From Pandoraea sp. ASV26 (GTDB taxonomy: Bacteria > Pseudomonadota > Gammaproteobacteria > Burkholderiales > Burkholderiaceae), in contig NZ_JAELTP010000022.1 of NCBI RefSeq assembly GCF_016428915.1, positions 1 to 60,280 on the forward strand: a stretch of DNA of 60,280 bases. Direction: 5' to 3'. The notes under the pieces are model-generated. The model worked only from the letters and a program-made list of their open reading frames with translations, was not told the origin of the DNA and made no database searches. Positions 43,413 through 53,405 of the stretch are shown in pieces. A program made the translations under genes and the position numbers. Each line of letters opens with the position of its first letter. Position 1 is the stretch's first letter.

Positions 43413-44525
43413 ATGCAGTTCCGTCACAAATCCCTGTTCGTCGCCGCTGCTCTCGCCTTCATTGGAACGGCCGCCAATGCCGAGACCGTCAAGATTGCCA
43501 TCGCCGGCCCGTTCAGCGGCTCGGTTGCCCAATATGGCGACATGGTCAAGGCCGGCGCGCTGACCGCCATTGAAGAGATCAACGCGGCAGGTGGTGCTAA
43601 CGGCAACAAGCTGGAAGCCGTGATGATGGACGATGCATGCGAGCCGAAGCAGGCTGTCGCCGTCGCCAACAAGATCGTCAGCCAGAAGATCAAGTATGTG
43701 ATCGGTCACGTGTGCTCAGGGTCGACGATCCCGGCATCGGACATCTATGAGAACGAAGGCGTGGTGATGATTACGCCGTCGGCAACGGCGCCGCAACTGA
43801 CCGAAGGCAAGAAGCGTCACTTCATCTTCCGCACCATCGGTCGTGACGACCAGCAAGGCCCGGCCGCCGCGCAGTACATCATCAACAAGGTCAAGCCGAA
43901 GAAGGTGGCCGTGCTGCACGACAAGCAGTCGTACGGCCAGGGCATTGCCTCCTCGGTGAAGAAGGACCTCGACGCTGCCAAGATCCCGGTCGTGCTGTTC
44001 GAGGGCATCAACGCCGGTGACTCGGACTACTCGGCGGTCATCACCAAGCTCAAGTCGCAAGGTGTGGACTTCGTGTACTTCGGCGGCTATCACCCGGAAA
44101 TGGGTCTGCTGCTGCGTCAGGCGCGTGAACAAGGCGTGAAGGCCACGTTCATGGGTCCGGAAGGGGTGGGCAACAAGGACGTGACGGCCATCGCCGGCCC
44201 GTCGTCGGAAGGCATGCTCGTGACGCTGCCGGCCGACTTCACCACCGATCCGGCCAACGCCAAGCTGGTGAAGGCCTTCGCCGACGCCAAGCGCGATCCG
44301 AACGGTCCGTTCCAGATGCCGGCCTACACGGGCGTGCAACTGATCGCCAAGAGCATCGCTGGCGCGAAGAGCACCGACCCGGAAAAGGTGGCCAAGTACC
44401 TCCACGCCAACACGTTCGACACGCCGATCGGCAAGGTTGCGTATGACGCAGCCGGCGATCTGAAGTCGTTCAAGTTCGTGGTGTACACCTGGCACAAGGA
44501 CGCTACCAAGACCGCCGCCAACTGA
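43413..44525 (+). CDS. livK: Branched-chain amino acid ABC transporter, substrate-binding protein
   Basis: 370 residues with a signal peptide cleaved near ANAETV. The mature protein has the LivJ/LivK fold: TVKIAIAGPFSGSVAQYG, VIGHVCSGSTIPASDIY, FRTIGRDDQQGP and GVDFVYFGGYHPEMGLLLRQA, given in short blocks. It binds Leu/Ile/Val in the periplasm. The ATG at 43413 has AAGGAG 9 bases upstream; an ATG at 43404 is too close to that site. It is the first liv gene and is separated from livH by a strong hairpin. Confidence 0.96.
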   Translation: MQFRHKSLFVAAALAFIGTAANAETVKIAIAGPFSGSVAQYGDMVKAGALTAIEEINAAGGANGNKLEAVMMDDACEPKQAVAVANKIVSQKIKYVIGHVCSGSTIPASDIYENEGVVMITPSATAPQLTEGKKRHFIFRTIGRDDQQGPAAAQYIINKVKPKKVAVLHDKQSYGQGIASSVKKDLDAAKIPVVLFEGINAGDSDYSAVITKLKSQGVDFVYFGGYHPEMGLLLRQAREQGVKATFMGPEGVGNKDVTAIAGPSSEGMLVTLPADFTTDPANAKLVKAFADAKRDPNGPFQMPAYTGVQLIAKSIAGAKSTDPEKVAKYLHANTFDTPIGKVAYDAAGDLKSFKFVVYTWHKDATKTAAN

Positions 44526-44561
44526 TTCCCTGACGCTTTACTGGCCAGCGAATCACCCCCT

Positions 44562-44587
44562 GCCGCCCGCCGACCCCGGCGGGCGGC
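44562..44587 (+). promoter_or_regulatory. Strong hairpin between livK and livH
   Basis: GCCGCCCGCCG (44562-44572) pairs perfectly with CGGCGGGCGGC (44577-44587), loop ACCC, no T run. Such intercistronic stems commonly stabilise the binding-protein mRNA or cause partial read-through, giving more LivK than permease. Confidence 0.7.
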
Positions 44588-44629
44588 GCGCATTCGCGCT
44601 CGGCCCCCGCTCGTCGCGAGGCTTCCCGC

Positions 44630-45553
<924 letters not shown>

Positions 45554-45561
45554 GGCCGACC

Positions 45562-46836
45562 ATGACACAACAACTCACGCTCAAGTCCGGCGCCGCCAAT
45601 CGCGTGCCGGCAGGCGACACGCTCAAGGGTGCGGTCATCGCCGCGCTCGTGACGATCGTTCTCACGGCTCCCATTCTGGGCCTGCAACTCAAGCTCGAAG
45701 GCTATCAGGTGGTGCTCGAGCAGCACTGGCGTCCGGTCTGGATCGCCGCGGCCATCGTCTTCGTGTTCCAGTTGTTCAAACCGCTGCTGCTGCGCTCCAA
45801 GCGTGCGGTGAAGCTGCCGACCCTGCCGGTCATGGGGCGTCGTCAGCAACTGAGCGCGATGTGGGTGCTGCTCGCCGTCGGGCTCGTGTGGCCGTTCGTC
45901 GGCTCGCGCGGTGCGGTGGACGTCGCCACGCTCGCCCTCATCTACTGCGTGCTCGGCCTCGGCCTGAACATCGTGGTCGGCTTCGCCGGTCTGCTCGATC
46001 TGGGTTACGTCGGCTTCTACGCGGTCGGCGGTTATACCTATGCCCTGCTCAACCAGTACTTCGGCCTGACGTTCTGGGAATGCCTGCCGCTCGCCGCCCT
46101 CATGTCGGCCACGTTCGGCTTCCTGCTCGGCTTCCCGGTACTGCGTCTGCGTGGCGACTATCTCGCCATCGTGACGCTGGGCTTCGGTGAAATCATCCGT
46201 CTGTTGCTCAACAACCTGACGAGCATCACCGGCGGTCCGGACGGCGTGTCGGGCATTCCGAAACCCAGCGTGTTCGGCTTCGAAATGGCGCGTTCGGCAA
46301 GTGTCGAAGGGGCAAAGACGTTCCATGAACTGATCGGCCTGCCGTACAGCGGCTCGCACATGGTGATCTTCCTCTACCTGCTCGCGTTTGCGCTGGTCGG
46401 CTTCACGCTGTTCGTCACGAGCCGCCTGATCCGCATGCCGATCGGCCGGGCGTGGGAGGCGCTGCGCGAAGACGAAATCGCTTGCCGCTCGCTCGGCCTG
46501 AACCCGACCCGCATCAAGCTCTCGGCATTCACGCTGGGCGCATCGTTCGCCGGGCTTGCCGGTGCGTTCTTCGCCGCGCGTCAGGGACTGGTCACGCCCG
46601 AATCGTTCACGTTCATCGAGTCGGCGCTGATCCTCGCCGTGGTGGTGCTCGGCGGCATGGGCTCGCAGATCGGCGTGATTCTCGCGGCCATCCTGCTCAC
46701 GATTCTGCCGGAAGTCGCGCGTGACTTTGCGGAATACCGCATGCTGATTTTCGGTCTGGTGATGGTGCTGATGATGATGTGGCGTCCGCAGGGTCTGTTG
46801 CCCGCTACCCGCCCGCATGTGGAGTTGCCGCAATGA
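45562..46836 (+). CDS. livM: Branched-chain amino acid ABC transporter permease LivM
   Basis: 424 residues. An N-terminal extension of about 120 residues with two or three hydrophobic segments precedes the LivM core ([28 protein letters not shown], in part, and [20 protein letters not shown], the ATPase-contact loop). This longer form is usual in beta-proteobacteria and resembles E. coli LivM (425). The stop overlaps the livG start (ATGA). Confidence 0.96.
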   Translation: MTQQLTLKSGAANRVPAGDTLKGAVIAALVTIVLTAPILGLQLKLEGYQVVLEQHWRPVWIAAAIVFVFQLFKPLLLRSKRAVKLPTLPVMGRRQQLSAMWVLLAVGLVWPFVGSRGAVDVATLALIYCVLGLGLNIVVGFAGLLDLGYVGFYAVGGYTYALLNQYFGLTFWECLPLAALMSATFGFLLGFPVLRLRGDYLAIVTLGFGEIIRLLLNNLTSITGGPDGVSGIPKPSVFGFEMARSASVEGAKTFHELIGLPYSGSHMVIFLYLLAFALVGFTLFVTSRLIRMPIGRAWEALREDEIACRSLGLNPTRIKLSAFTLGASFAGLAGAFFAARQGLVTPESFTFIESALILAVVVLGGMGSQIGVILAAILLTILPEVARDFAEYRMLIFGLVMVLMMMWRPQGLLPATRPHVELPQ

Positions 46837-47600
46837 GTGCAGAACTGTTGAAACTCTCCGGCCTGCAGATGCGCTTCGGCGGTCTGCTGGCCGTCGATGG
46901 CGTCGAATTCGACGTCCGCAAGAACGAGGTCTTCGCGATCATCGGCCCGAACGGCGCAGGCAAGACGACCGTCTTCAATTGCGTTGGCGGGTTCTATCGC
47001 CCCACGGGCGGTTCGATCGTGCTCGACGGCGACAACATCACCGGCCTGCCGAGTCACATGGTGGCCCGGCGCGGTCTCGTGCGCACGTTCCAGAACATCC
47101 GCCTGTTCCGTCAGTTGACGGTCGTGGAGAACCTGCTCGTTGCACAGCACATGCGTGTGCACAGCGGCTTTTTGCAGGGACTCTTCTCGACGGGGGCGTT
47201 CCGTCGTGCCGAGCGCACGGCACTCGAGCGCGCCAAGACATGGCTCGACCGTCTGGGCCTGACGGCCGTTGCCAACCGCGAGGCGGGCACGCTGTCGTAC
47301 GGGCACCAGCGACGCCTTGAAATCGCGCGCTGCATGATTACCGAGCCGCGTCTGCTCATGCTCGACGAACCGGCTGCCGGCCTGAACCCGCAGGAGAAGG
47401 TCGAGTTGCAGCAACTCGTCGACAACCTGCGTCACGAGTTCGGTATCTCGGTGCTGCTCATCGAGCACGACATGAGTCTGGTGATGGGGGTGTCGGACCG
47501 GATTCTCGTGATGGAACACGGCAAGCCGATCATGACCGGCAAGCCCGACGAGGTGCGCAACGATCCGCGCGTCATCAAGGCCTACCTCGGGGAGGAATAA
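46833..47600 (+). CDS. livG: Branched-chain amino acid ABC transporter ATPase LivG
   Basis: 255 residues. Walker [10 protein letters not shown], the signature [13 protein letters not shown] and Walker [14 protein letters not shown] are intact; LSYGHQ in place of LSGGQ is the LivG norm. It powers uptake together with LivF. It overlaps livM by 4 bp and shares the A of its TAATG with livF, so translation is coupled. Confidence 0.97.
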   Translation: MSAELLKLSGLQMRFGGLLAVDGVEFDVRKNEVFAIIGPNGAGKTTVFNCVGGFYRPTGGSIVLDGDNITGLPSHMVARRGLVRTFQNIRLFRQLTVVENLLVAQHMRVHSGFLQGLFSTGAFRRAERTALERAKTWLDRLGLTAVANREAGTLSYGHQRRLEIARCMITEPRLLMLDEPAAGLNPQEKVELQQLVDNLRHEFGISVLLIEHDMSLVMGVSDRILVMEHGKPIMTGKPDEVRNDPRVIKAYLGEE

Positions 47601-48301
47601 TGCTCAAGCTGGAACAGATCCATACCCACTACGGGGCCGTCGAAGCGCTTTGCGGCGTGTCGATCGAAGTGAACAAGGGCGAGATCGTCACGCTCATCGG
47701 CAGCAACGGCGCGGGCAAGACCACGTTGATGATGACGGTGTGCGGCACGCCTCGCGCGTCGAGCGGCCGGGTGATGTTCGAAGGCAAGGACATCACGGCT
47801 TGTCCCACGCACGAAATCATGCGCATGGGGCTGGCGATTTCGCCGGAAGGCCGTCGCGTGTTTCCAAGCCTGACCGTGATCGAGAACCTGAAGATGGGCG
47901 GGTTCTTCGCGTCCAAGGACGAGATCGAGGCCGGCATGGACCACGTCTTCAAGTTGTTTCCGAGACTGGCGCAGCGCGGCAAGCAACGTGCCGGCACCAT
48001 GTCCGGCGGCGAGCAGCAGATGCTGGCGATCGGGCGCGCGCTGATGAGCCGTCCGCGCCTGCTGCTGCTCGACGAGCCGACGCTCGGCCTGGCACCGCTC
48101 GTGATCGCGCAGATCTTCGACATCATTCGTGCGATTCGCGAGGAAGGCGTCACGGTGTTTCTGGTGGAGCAGAACGCGAACAAGGCCCTGCACGTGGCCG
48201 ATCGTGGCTATGTGCTCGAGACCGGTCGCGTCGTGCTCGCCGACTCGGCGGCCAACCTGCTCGTGAACGACGACATCAAGCGCGCTTATCTCGGCGCCTG
48301 A
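47600..48301 (+). CDS. livF: Branched-chain amino acid ABC transporter ATPase LivF
   Basis: 233 residues. Walker A GSNGAGKTT, signature MSGGEQQMLAIGRAL, Walker B LLLLDEPTLGLAP and the switch His replaced by the family-typical EQN (LVEQNANKAL). It pairs with LivG. It is the last gene of the operon, followed by the fold-back/terminator element at 48359-48446. Confidence 0.97.
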   Translation: MLKLEQIHTHYGAVEALCGVSIEVNKGEIVTLIGSNGAGKTTLMMTVCGTPRASSGRVMFEGKDITACPTHEIMRMGLAISPEGRRVFPSLTVIENLKMGGFFASKDEIEAGMDHVFKLFPRLAQRGKQRAGTMSGGEQQMLAIGRALMSRPRLLLLDEPTLGLAPLVIAQIFDIIRAIREEGVTVFLVEQNANKALHVADRGYVLETGRVVLADSAANLLVNDDIKRAYLGA

Positions 48302-48358
48302 GGTTTCAGTCTGCGTTGCAGGCCCGCACAGATCGATGTCAAATCGACGTCAAAAGCC

Positions 48359-48446
48359 AAAGGGGACGCGCCTTTGAACTGCTCACCAGGAGTCGGATAT
48401 CGACCGAACCCTTGGGGGCAGTTCACTTCGGCACGTCCCCTTTTTT
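48359..48446 (+). terminator. Composite fold-back element with terminator after livF
   Basis: The outer arms AAAGGGGACG (48359-48368) and CGTCCCCTTT (48434-48443), with T to 48446, would form an intrinsic terminator. Nested inside is a second inverted repeat with ends TGAACTGC (48375-48382) and GCAGTTCA (48418-48425), whose two 22-bp halves match at 18 positions. The inner 51-bp piece looks like paired mobile-element ends without a gene between them. Confidence 0.7.
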
Positions 48447-48513
48447 ATCCGGCGACGAAGACCTGACGCCTGCCGCCATCGCCTGCACGTCACTTCGTCT
48501 TTTCATCACTGCA

Positions 48514-49011
48514 TCACTTCATCAGCTCGACCAACTGATCGAGCGCCTTGCCCCAGCCATCGTGGAAGCCCATGGCCTCGTGCTGCGCACGCGTGGCTTC
48601 GTCACCATGAATGGCAATCGCGGTGTAGCGCGTGTCTTTGCCTTGCGTCTCCATCAACACGGCCGCGGTGAAATGGAAGCCGCCGTGTTCGGCCACTGGC
48701 GCGGGAGCCGGACGGAAGCCCGGCAGCACGGCATTCGTCCAAACCAGTCTCGAATTCTCCACGACCTCCAGATAGCAACCGTCATTGGGAAACCGCTGCC
48801 CCTCGGGCGAGCGCATGACGGTGTGAAAGAGGCCACCCGGACGCAGATCGATCTCGCATTCCACGGTCTGCCACGGCGCGGGAGTGAACCACTTCTTGAT
48901 GTGCTCGGGCTGCGTCCATGCCGCCCAGACACGCTCGCACGGCACATCGATGTCACGCTCAAACACCGGATCCAGCTTCGGGTCGATCGAGAAAAGATTG
49001 GCACGGCTCAT
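48514..49011 (-). CDS. SRPBCC (AHSA1-type START-like) domain protein
   Basis: 165 residues. The Aha1/AHSA1 pattern is clear: [26 protein letters not shown], then [21 protein letters not shown] and a C-terminal helix [14 protein letters not shown] (blocks shortened). Such proteins have a hydrophobic cavity and are nearly always paired with an ArsR-type regulator, as here. The ATG at 49011 has GGGG 8 bases upstream; the ATG at 49017, which overlaps the regulator stop (ATGA), is the alternative and adds two residues. Function unknown. Confidence 0.9.
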   Translation of the reverse strand: MSRANLFSIDPKLDPVFERDIDVPCERVWAAWTQPEHIKKWFTPAPWQTVECEIDLRPGGLFHTVMRSPEGQRFPNDGCYLEVVENSRLVWTNAVLPGFRPAPAPVAEHGGFHFTAAVLMETQGKDTRYTAIAIHGDEATRAQHEAMGFHDGWGKALDQLVELMK

Positions 49012-49013
49012 GG

Positions 49014-49346
49014 TCATGTCCCCTTCATCTGCAACACAGAGTTGTCGAGTTGATCCAGACGGCGGGTCCACTTGTCGCGCTGTAACTGGAGCCAATCCTG
49101 CGCACCGGCCAGCGTCTCGGTTTCCAGCGTATAGGTGCGCACACGCCCGCTTTTGCGCGAGATGACCAGACCGCTCTCCTCCAGTACGTTCAAGTGCTGC
49201 GAGAACGACGGCAAGGCCATCGAGAACGGACGCGCCAGTTCGCTCACCGAGGCCGGGCCCAGAGTCAGACGCTCCACGACCGCACGACGCGTGGGATCGG
49301 AGAGCGCCTGAAAGATTCGATCGAGAGGGATGGATTGGTTAGTCAT
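49014..49346 (-). CDS. ArsR-family transcriptional regulator
   Basis: 110 residues, a minimal winged helix: [42 protein letters not shown] (recognition helix SFSQHLNVL) and a C-terminal helix [14 protein letters not shown]. No metal-binding Cys or His motif of the metal sensors is visible. It is translationally coupled to the SRPBCC gene. A palindrome covers its start codon, so self-repression is likely. Confidence 0.93.
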   Translation of the reverse strand: MTNQSIPLDRIFQALSDPTRRAVVERLTLGPASVSELARPFSMALPSFSQHLNVLEESGLVISRKSGRVRTYTLETETLAGAQDWLQLQRDKWTRRLDQLDNSVLQMKGT

Positions 49347-49354
49347 ATGCCTAA
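49339..49354. promoter_or_regulatory. Palindrome over the arsR start codon
   Basis: TTAGTCATATGCCTAA is a 16-bp dyad with one mismatched pair, centred on the start region of the ArsR gene. Binding there would block initiation. Confidence 0.5.
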
Positions 49355-49587
49355 CTATAGGGATGCCAATTACCAAGGTCAATGCCTTTGTATTAAGAAA
49401 TGACGGGACGCCGCGACACACGTCGCCCACACCTTGAGGCGATTCTTCCGAAATCCGATTCGGACGTTGCCTGAATTGTCCGTGCCGGCCGGTTTTCCGG
49501 GGCACGCCGCGTGAGATTCGGCCGCAGCCGCGCACCGGCTTGGCGTAGAATAGAGCCTTTCCAAATTCAGCCCCCGCGTTGTCCTCT

Positions 49588-50709
49588 ATGCCGTTGGCCA
49601 CTACAGAAGAAATCATTGCCGAGCTGAAGGCCGGTCGCATGGTTGTCCTCGTCGATGAGGAAGATCGTGAAAACGAGGGCGATCTGGTCATGGCGGCCGA
49701 GTTCGCGACGCCGGAAGCGATCAACTTCATGGCCAAATACGGCCGCGGGCTGATTTGCCTCACGCTCACGCAGGCGCGCTGCAAGCAGCTCAACCTGCCG
49801 CTGATGACCTATCGCAACGGCACGCAGTACGGCACCGCGTTCACGCTGTCGATCGAAGCGGCCGAGGGCGTGAGCACCGGCATTTCGGCGGCAGATCGTG
49901 CTCACACGATCAAGACGGCCATTGCACGCGAAGCCCGGCCCGAAGATATCGTTCAGCCGGGTCACGTGTTCCCGATCATGGCGCAGCCCGGCGGCGTGCT
50001 GGTGCGCGCTGGTCATACGGAAGCCGGTTGCGACCTGACGGCGATGGCCGGCCTCACGCCGGCGGCCGTGATCTGCGAGATCATGAACGACGACGGCACG
50101 ATGGCCCGCCTGCCGCAGTTGCTGGAGTTCGCTGAGCAGCACAACATCAAGATCGGCACGATCGTCGATCTGATTCACTACCGCAGCCGCACCGAATCGA
50201 TGATCGAGACGGTCGCAACGCGCGAAATGCAGACCGCCTGGGGTACCTTCCAGGCAACGCTGTACCGGGACAAGCCGAGCGGCAATCCGCATCTGGCGCT
50301 GGTGCGCGGCGTGCCGATCCCCGCCGACGAGACACTCGTGCGCGTGCACGAACCGCTCTCGGTGCTCGACCTGCTCGAGACCGGCGTATCGACCCACTCC
50401 TGGACGCTCGCAGGCGCGATGAAAGCGATTGCTGAAGCCGGCAAGGGGGTGGTCGTACTGCTCAATTGTGTGGAAACGCCTGAGCATCTGTTCGGCCAGT
50501 TCGAAGCGCTCGACGAATCCGAGAAGGCCGCACACGCCAAGCGCCGCCCGATGGACTTCCGCACGTACGGCGTTGGCGCGCAGATCCTGCGCGAGCTGGG
50601 TGTCGGTAAAATGCGCGTGCTCTCGAACCCGCGCAAGATCCCCAACATGGCGGGTTATGGCCTCGAGGTCACCGGTTTCCAACCGATGCCCTGCGCCGAA
50701 ACCGCCTGA
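49588..50709 (+). CDS. ribB: DHBP synthase with a degenerate GTP cyclohydrolase II domain (RibBX type)
   Basis: 373 residues. Residues 1-200 are 3,4-dihydroxy-2-butanone-4-phosphate synthase (RibB), with DRENEGD at 26-32 and the block HTEAGCDLTAMAG, making the four-carbon precursor of riboflavin. Residues 210-373 resemble RibA, but the three zinc Cys of GTP cyclohydrolase II (C-x10-C-x-C) are absent: the matching stretch reads VRVHEPLSVLDLLETGVSTHSW (partly quoted). The RibA part is therefore predicted inactive, as in the described RibBX proteins, and a separate RibA should exist elsewhere. Start at the ATG 49588 rather than the TTG nine bases before. Confidence 0.92.
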   Translation: MPLATTEEIIAELKAGRMVVLVDEEDRENEGDLVMAAEFATPEAINFMAKYGRGLICLTLTQARCKQLNLPLMTYRNGTQYGTAFTLSIEAAEGVSTGISAADRAHTIKTAIAREARPEDIVQPGHVFPIMAQPGGVLVRAGHTEAGCDLTAMAGLTPAAVICEIMNDDGTMARLPQLLEFAEQHNIKIGTIVDLIHYRSRTESMIETVATREMQTAWGTFQATLYRDKPSGNPHLALVRGVPIPADETLVRVHEPLSVLDLLETGVSTHSWTLAGAMKAIAEAGKGVVVLLNCVETPEHLFGQFEALDESEKAAHAKRRPMDFRTYGVGAQILRELGVGKMRVLSNPRKIPNMAGYGLEVTGFQPMPCAETA

Positions 50710-50840
50710 GTCTTTTTGTATCGATCCCCTGCCGGCAAATGGCGGCGGAGGATCATCTTGCCGAGTATGGCCTGTCTCGGGCATACCGGCACAACACTGG
50801 CCGCACCGCCTGGACGGTACTTTTTTAGAGGAAGCCCATT

Positions 50841-51359
50841 ATGGACATCGGACAATACCAGCCGGAACTCGACGGTGAAGGCCTGCGCGTGGGTATCGTG
50901 CAAGCACGATTCAATGACGCCGTTTGCACGGCGCTGCGCGCTGCCGTCGTGGCTGAACTCGAGCGCCTCGGCGTCGAGGGCGATGACGTGCTGCTCGTGA
51001 CGGTGCCCGGCGCACTGGAAATTCCGCTGGCATTGCAGAAGATGGCCGAGAGCGGCCAGTTCGACGCGCTCATCGCGCTTGGCGCGGTGATCCGCGGCGA
51101 GACGTATCACTTTGAGCTGGTCTCGAACGAAAGCGGTGCCGGTATCACGCGCATCGGCCTTGATTTCGGTATTCCCATCGCCAACGCGGTGCTCACGACC
51201 GAAAACGACGAACAGGCCGAAGCGCGCGCCGCCGAAAAGGGCCGCGATGCAGCCCGCGTGGCGGTGGAAATGGCCAATCTGCTCGAAGCCATCGACATGC
51301 TCAATGGCGACGACGACGGATCGGATGAAGACGAAGACGAAGAAGAGGAAGATCGGTAA
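50841..51359 (+). CDS. ribH: 6,7-dimethyl-8-ribityllumazine synthase
   Basis: 172 residues. [44 protein letters not shown] and [14 protein letters not shown] are the standard lumazine synthase blocks, including the phosphate-binding and His catalytic regions. It condenses the RibB product with the RibD product. The C-terminus carries a run of acidic residues ([14 protein letters not shown]), about 15 residues longer than the usual end. AGAGGAAG precedes the ATG. Its stop shares bases with the nusB start (TAATG). Confidence 0.96.
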   Translation: MDIGQYQPELDGEGLRVGIVQARFNDAVCTALRAAVVAELERLGVEGDDVLLVTVPGALEIPLALQKMAESGQFDALIALGAVIRGETYHFELVSNESGAGITRIGLDFGIPIANAVLTTENDEQAEARAAEKGRDAARVAVEMANLLEAIDMLNGDDDGSDEDEDEEEEDR

Positions 51360-51811
51360 TGAAGAGTGCTCGCCGCCGCGCGCGCGAATTTGCGTTGCAA
51401 GGTTTGTATCAATGGCTGCTCTCGCGCGACCACGCGGGTGAGATCGACGCGCACCTGCGCACCACCCCCGGCTACGACAAGGCTGACCGCGCTCACCTGG
51501 ACGCGCTGCTGCACGGCAGCATCCGGGAAGCGGATGCCTTGTCGAAGCAACTCCAGCCGTATCTGGACCGTCCGGCTGCCGAACTGTCGCCGGTCGAGCA
51601 CGGTGTGCTCATCATTGGCGCCTACGAACTGATTCACCACCAGGACATTCCGTACCGCGTGGTCATCAACGAGGCCGTCGAACTCGCCAAGACTTTCGGC
51701 GGCGTCGAAGGCTTCCGCTACGTGAACGGTGTCCTCGACAAGTTCTCGGCAGAGGTGCGCCCCGACGAAGTCGCTGCAAATCGTAACGGCGGTCGCGGCA
51801 AGAGCGCCTGA
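51359..51811 (+). CDS. nusB: Transcription antitermination factor NusB
   Basis: 150 residues, all-helical. [19 protein letters not shown] is the arginine-rich RNA-binding N-terminus, and [32 protein letters not shown] is the conserved C-terminal core (shown in part: [14 protein letters not shown]). NusB with NusE binds boxA of rRNA leaders. The ribH-nusB coupling is common in proteobacteria. Confidence 0.97.
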   Translation: MKSARRRAREFALQGLYQWLLSRDHAGEIDAHLRTTPGYDKADRAHLDALLHGSIREADALSKQLQPYLDRPAAELSPVEHGVLIIGAYELIHHQDIPYRVVINEAVELAKTFGGVEGFRYVNGVLDKFSAEVRPDEVAANRNGGRGKSA

Positions 51812-51996
51812 CGCTTGGCAAGCCATCTCGGGCCTCACGCCTGAAGATTCCTGCCGCTGGATGGGCCAATCGGGGTAGTTCCTGCCCGTTAGTGCCCGTC
51901 CAGCCAGCACCGCCAATCCCGTCAGTCCAGCCAGTCCAGTCAATCCCGCACGTCCCCTCACCCACTCGTTCCCGGCTCCTGCCCCCCACTGACATC

Positions 51997-53202
51997 ATGG
52001 ATCGCACGCCCGACCTCGCCTCTGCCGCGCTCAAACTGGCGCAACGTGTCGACGACATTGCCCCGTTCCACGTGATGGAGCTAGCCAAGCAGGCCGCCCT
52101 GCGCGAAAAGGCGGGACACCGGGTGATTCACATGGGCATCGGCGAGCCCGATTTCACGGCGCCCGAGGCGGTGATCGAGGCGGCAGCGAAAGCCATGCGC
52201 GATGGGCGAACGCAGTACACGGGCGCCATGGGCATTCCAGCCCTGCGCGAGGCCATCGCCGGTTACTACCGTAGCCACTACGGTGTGGACGTCGATCCGT
52301 CGCGCATTGTCGTGACGGCCGGCGCGTCGGCCGCACTCGTGCTGGCCTGCGCGGCGCTCGTCGGCGTAGGCGATGAAGTGCTGATGCCGGATCCCTGCTA
52401 TCCCTGCAATCGCCATTTCGTCTCAACGTTCGACGGCAAACCGGTGTTGATTCCTTCGAGCCCGGCCGAGCGCTTTCAGCTCACGGCAGAGCACATTGAA
52501 TCCCACTGGGGACCGGCAACGAAGGGCGTCTTGCTTGCGTCGCCGTCGAATCCGACGGGCACCTCCATCGAGACCGAAGCACTGTCACGCATCGTCAAGG
52601 CGGTGCGCGCCCGGGGTGGCTTCACGCTGGTCGACGAGATCTACCAGGGTCTCTCCTACGATGGCAAGCCGACGACGGCGCTGTCCTTCGGTGACGATGT
52701 TCTGGTGGTGAGCAGCTTCTCGAAGTACTTCAACATGACGGGATGGCGCCTCGGCTGGCTGGTCGTACCGCCGTCGCTGGTGCCGACGTTCGAGAAGCTC
52801 GCGCAGAATCTGTTCATCTGCCCGTCAGCGGTGGCACAGCATGCCGCAACGGCCTGTTTCCTTCCGGAAACACTGGCGATCTACGAATTCCGCAAGGAAG
52901 CGTTCCGCGAGCGCCGCGACTACATCGTGCCGGCGCTGGAGCGCCTTGGCTTCAAGGTGCCGGTGATGCCGGACGGCGCGTTTTATGTCTACGCCGATTG
53001 CACGGGCGTATCGCATCCGCACGCTGCCGACAGCGACCGCCTCACGCAATCGCTGCTCGAGCAGGCAGACGTTGTACTGGTGCCGGGCCTCGACTTCGGT
53101 TTCGCCGAACCGCGCCGATACATCCGCCTGTCGTATGCCACGTCACTCGAGCAGTTGCACGAAGCGATGGACCGCATCGCCAAGGTGTTTGCAGCGGGGT
53201 GA
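51997..53202 (+). CDS. PLP-dependent aminotransferase, class I/II
   Basis: 401 residues. Fold type I: GEPDFTAPEAV near residue 48, TAGASAALVLA, SPSNPTGT (about 183-190), VDEIYQGLSYD and the PLP Lys in SSFSKYFNMTGWRLGW (about 245), then RRYIRLSYAT with the carboxylate-binding Arg. It resembles AspC-like/alanine-type aminotransferases commonly located after nusB in this lineage; the exact amino donor is open. It starts 186 bp after nusB; the interval holds degenerate CCAGT/AATCCCG repeats (51898-51950) but no gene. Confidence 0.9.
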   Translation: MDRTPDLASAALKLAQRVDDIAPFHVMELAKQAALREKAGHRVIHMGIGEPDFTAPEAVIEAAAKAMRDGRTQYTGAMGIPALREAIAGYYRSHYGVDVDPSRIVVTAGASAALVLACAALVGVGDEVLMPDPCYPCNRHFVSTFDGKPVLIPSSPAERFQLTAEHIESHWGPATKGVLLASPSNPTGTSIETEALSRIVKAVRARGGFTLVDEIYQGLSYDGKPTTALSFGDDVLVVSSFSKYFNMTGWRLGWLVVPPSLVPTFEKLAQNLFICPSAVAQHAATACFLPETLAIYEFRKEAFRERRDYIVPALERLGFKVPVMPDGAFYVYADCTGVSHPHAADSDRLTQSLLEQADVVLVPGLDFGFAEPRRYIRLSYATSLEQLHEAMDRIAKVFAAG

Positions 53203-53259
53203 TGGCGCCGGCGGATGGTGTTGAAAGACACCCTCTCCGATAGCGAGGCGCGTCCGGAC

Positions 53260-53299
53260 AACAAAAAACCCATCGAATCGCTTCGATGGGTTTTTTGTT
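53260..53299. terminator. Bidirectional rho-independent terminator
   Basis: A perfect 18-bp inverted repeat (53260-53277 with 53282-53299) contains AAAAAACCC on one arm and GGGTTTTTT on the other around a 4-base loop. It serves the aminotransferase gene and the convergent transglycosylase gene. Confidence 0.95.
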
Positions 53300-53405
53300 G
53301 GCTTCGCGTTGCCTCTCTATATAGATAGGCATTGCGCTCGCCGATGATGATTGGCCCGAGGGCGATGCACCGGCCGTGGCGCATCTTCCGAGGTCGTTGG
53401 GCCGA

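Noticed and set aside
48375-48425. Calling the TGAACTGC element an insertion sequence.
   Set aside because: There is no transposase and the piece is only 51 bp; I keep it as a fold-back element of uncertain origin.
50710-50840. An FMN riboswitch near the riboflavin genes.
   Set aside because: The conserved RFN core (AGGGGCGGGG / GAAATTCCCCACCGGCGGT-type elements) is absent upstream of ribBX and ribH.
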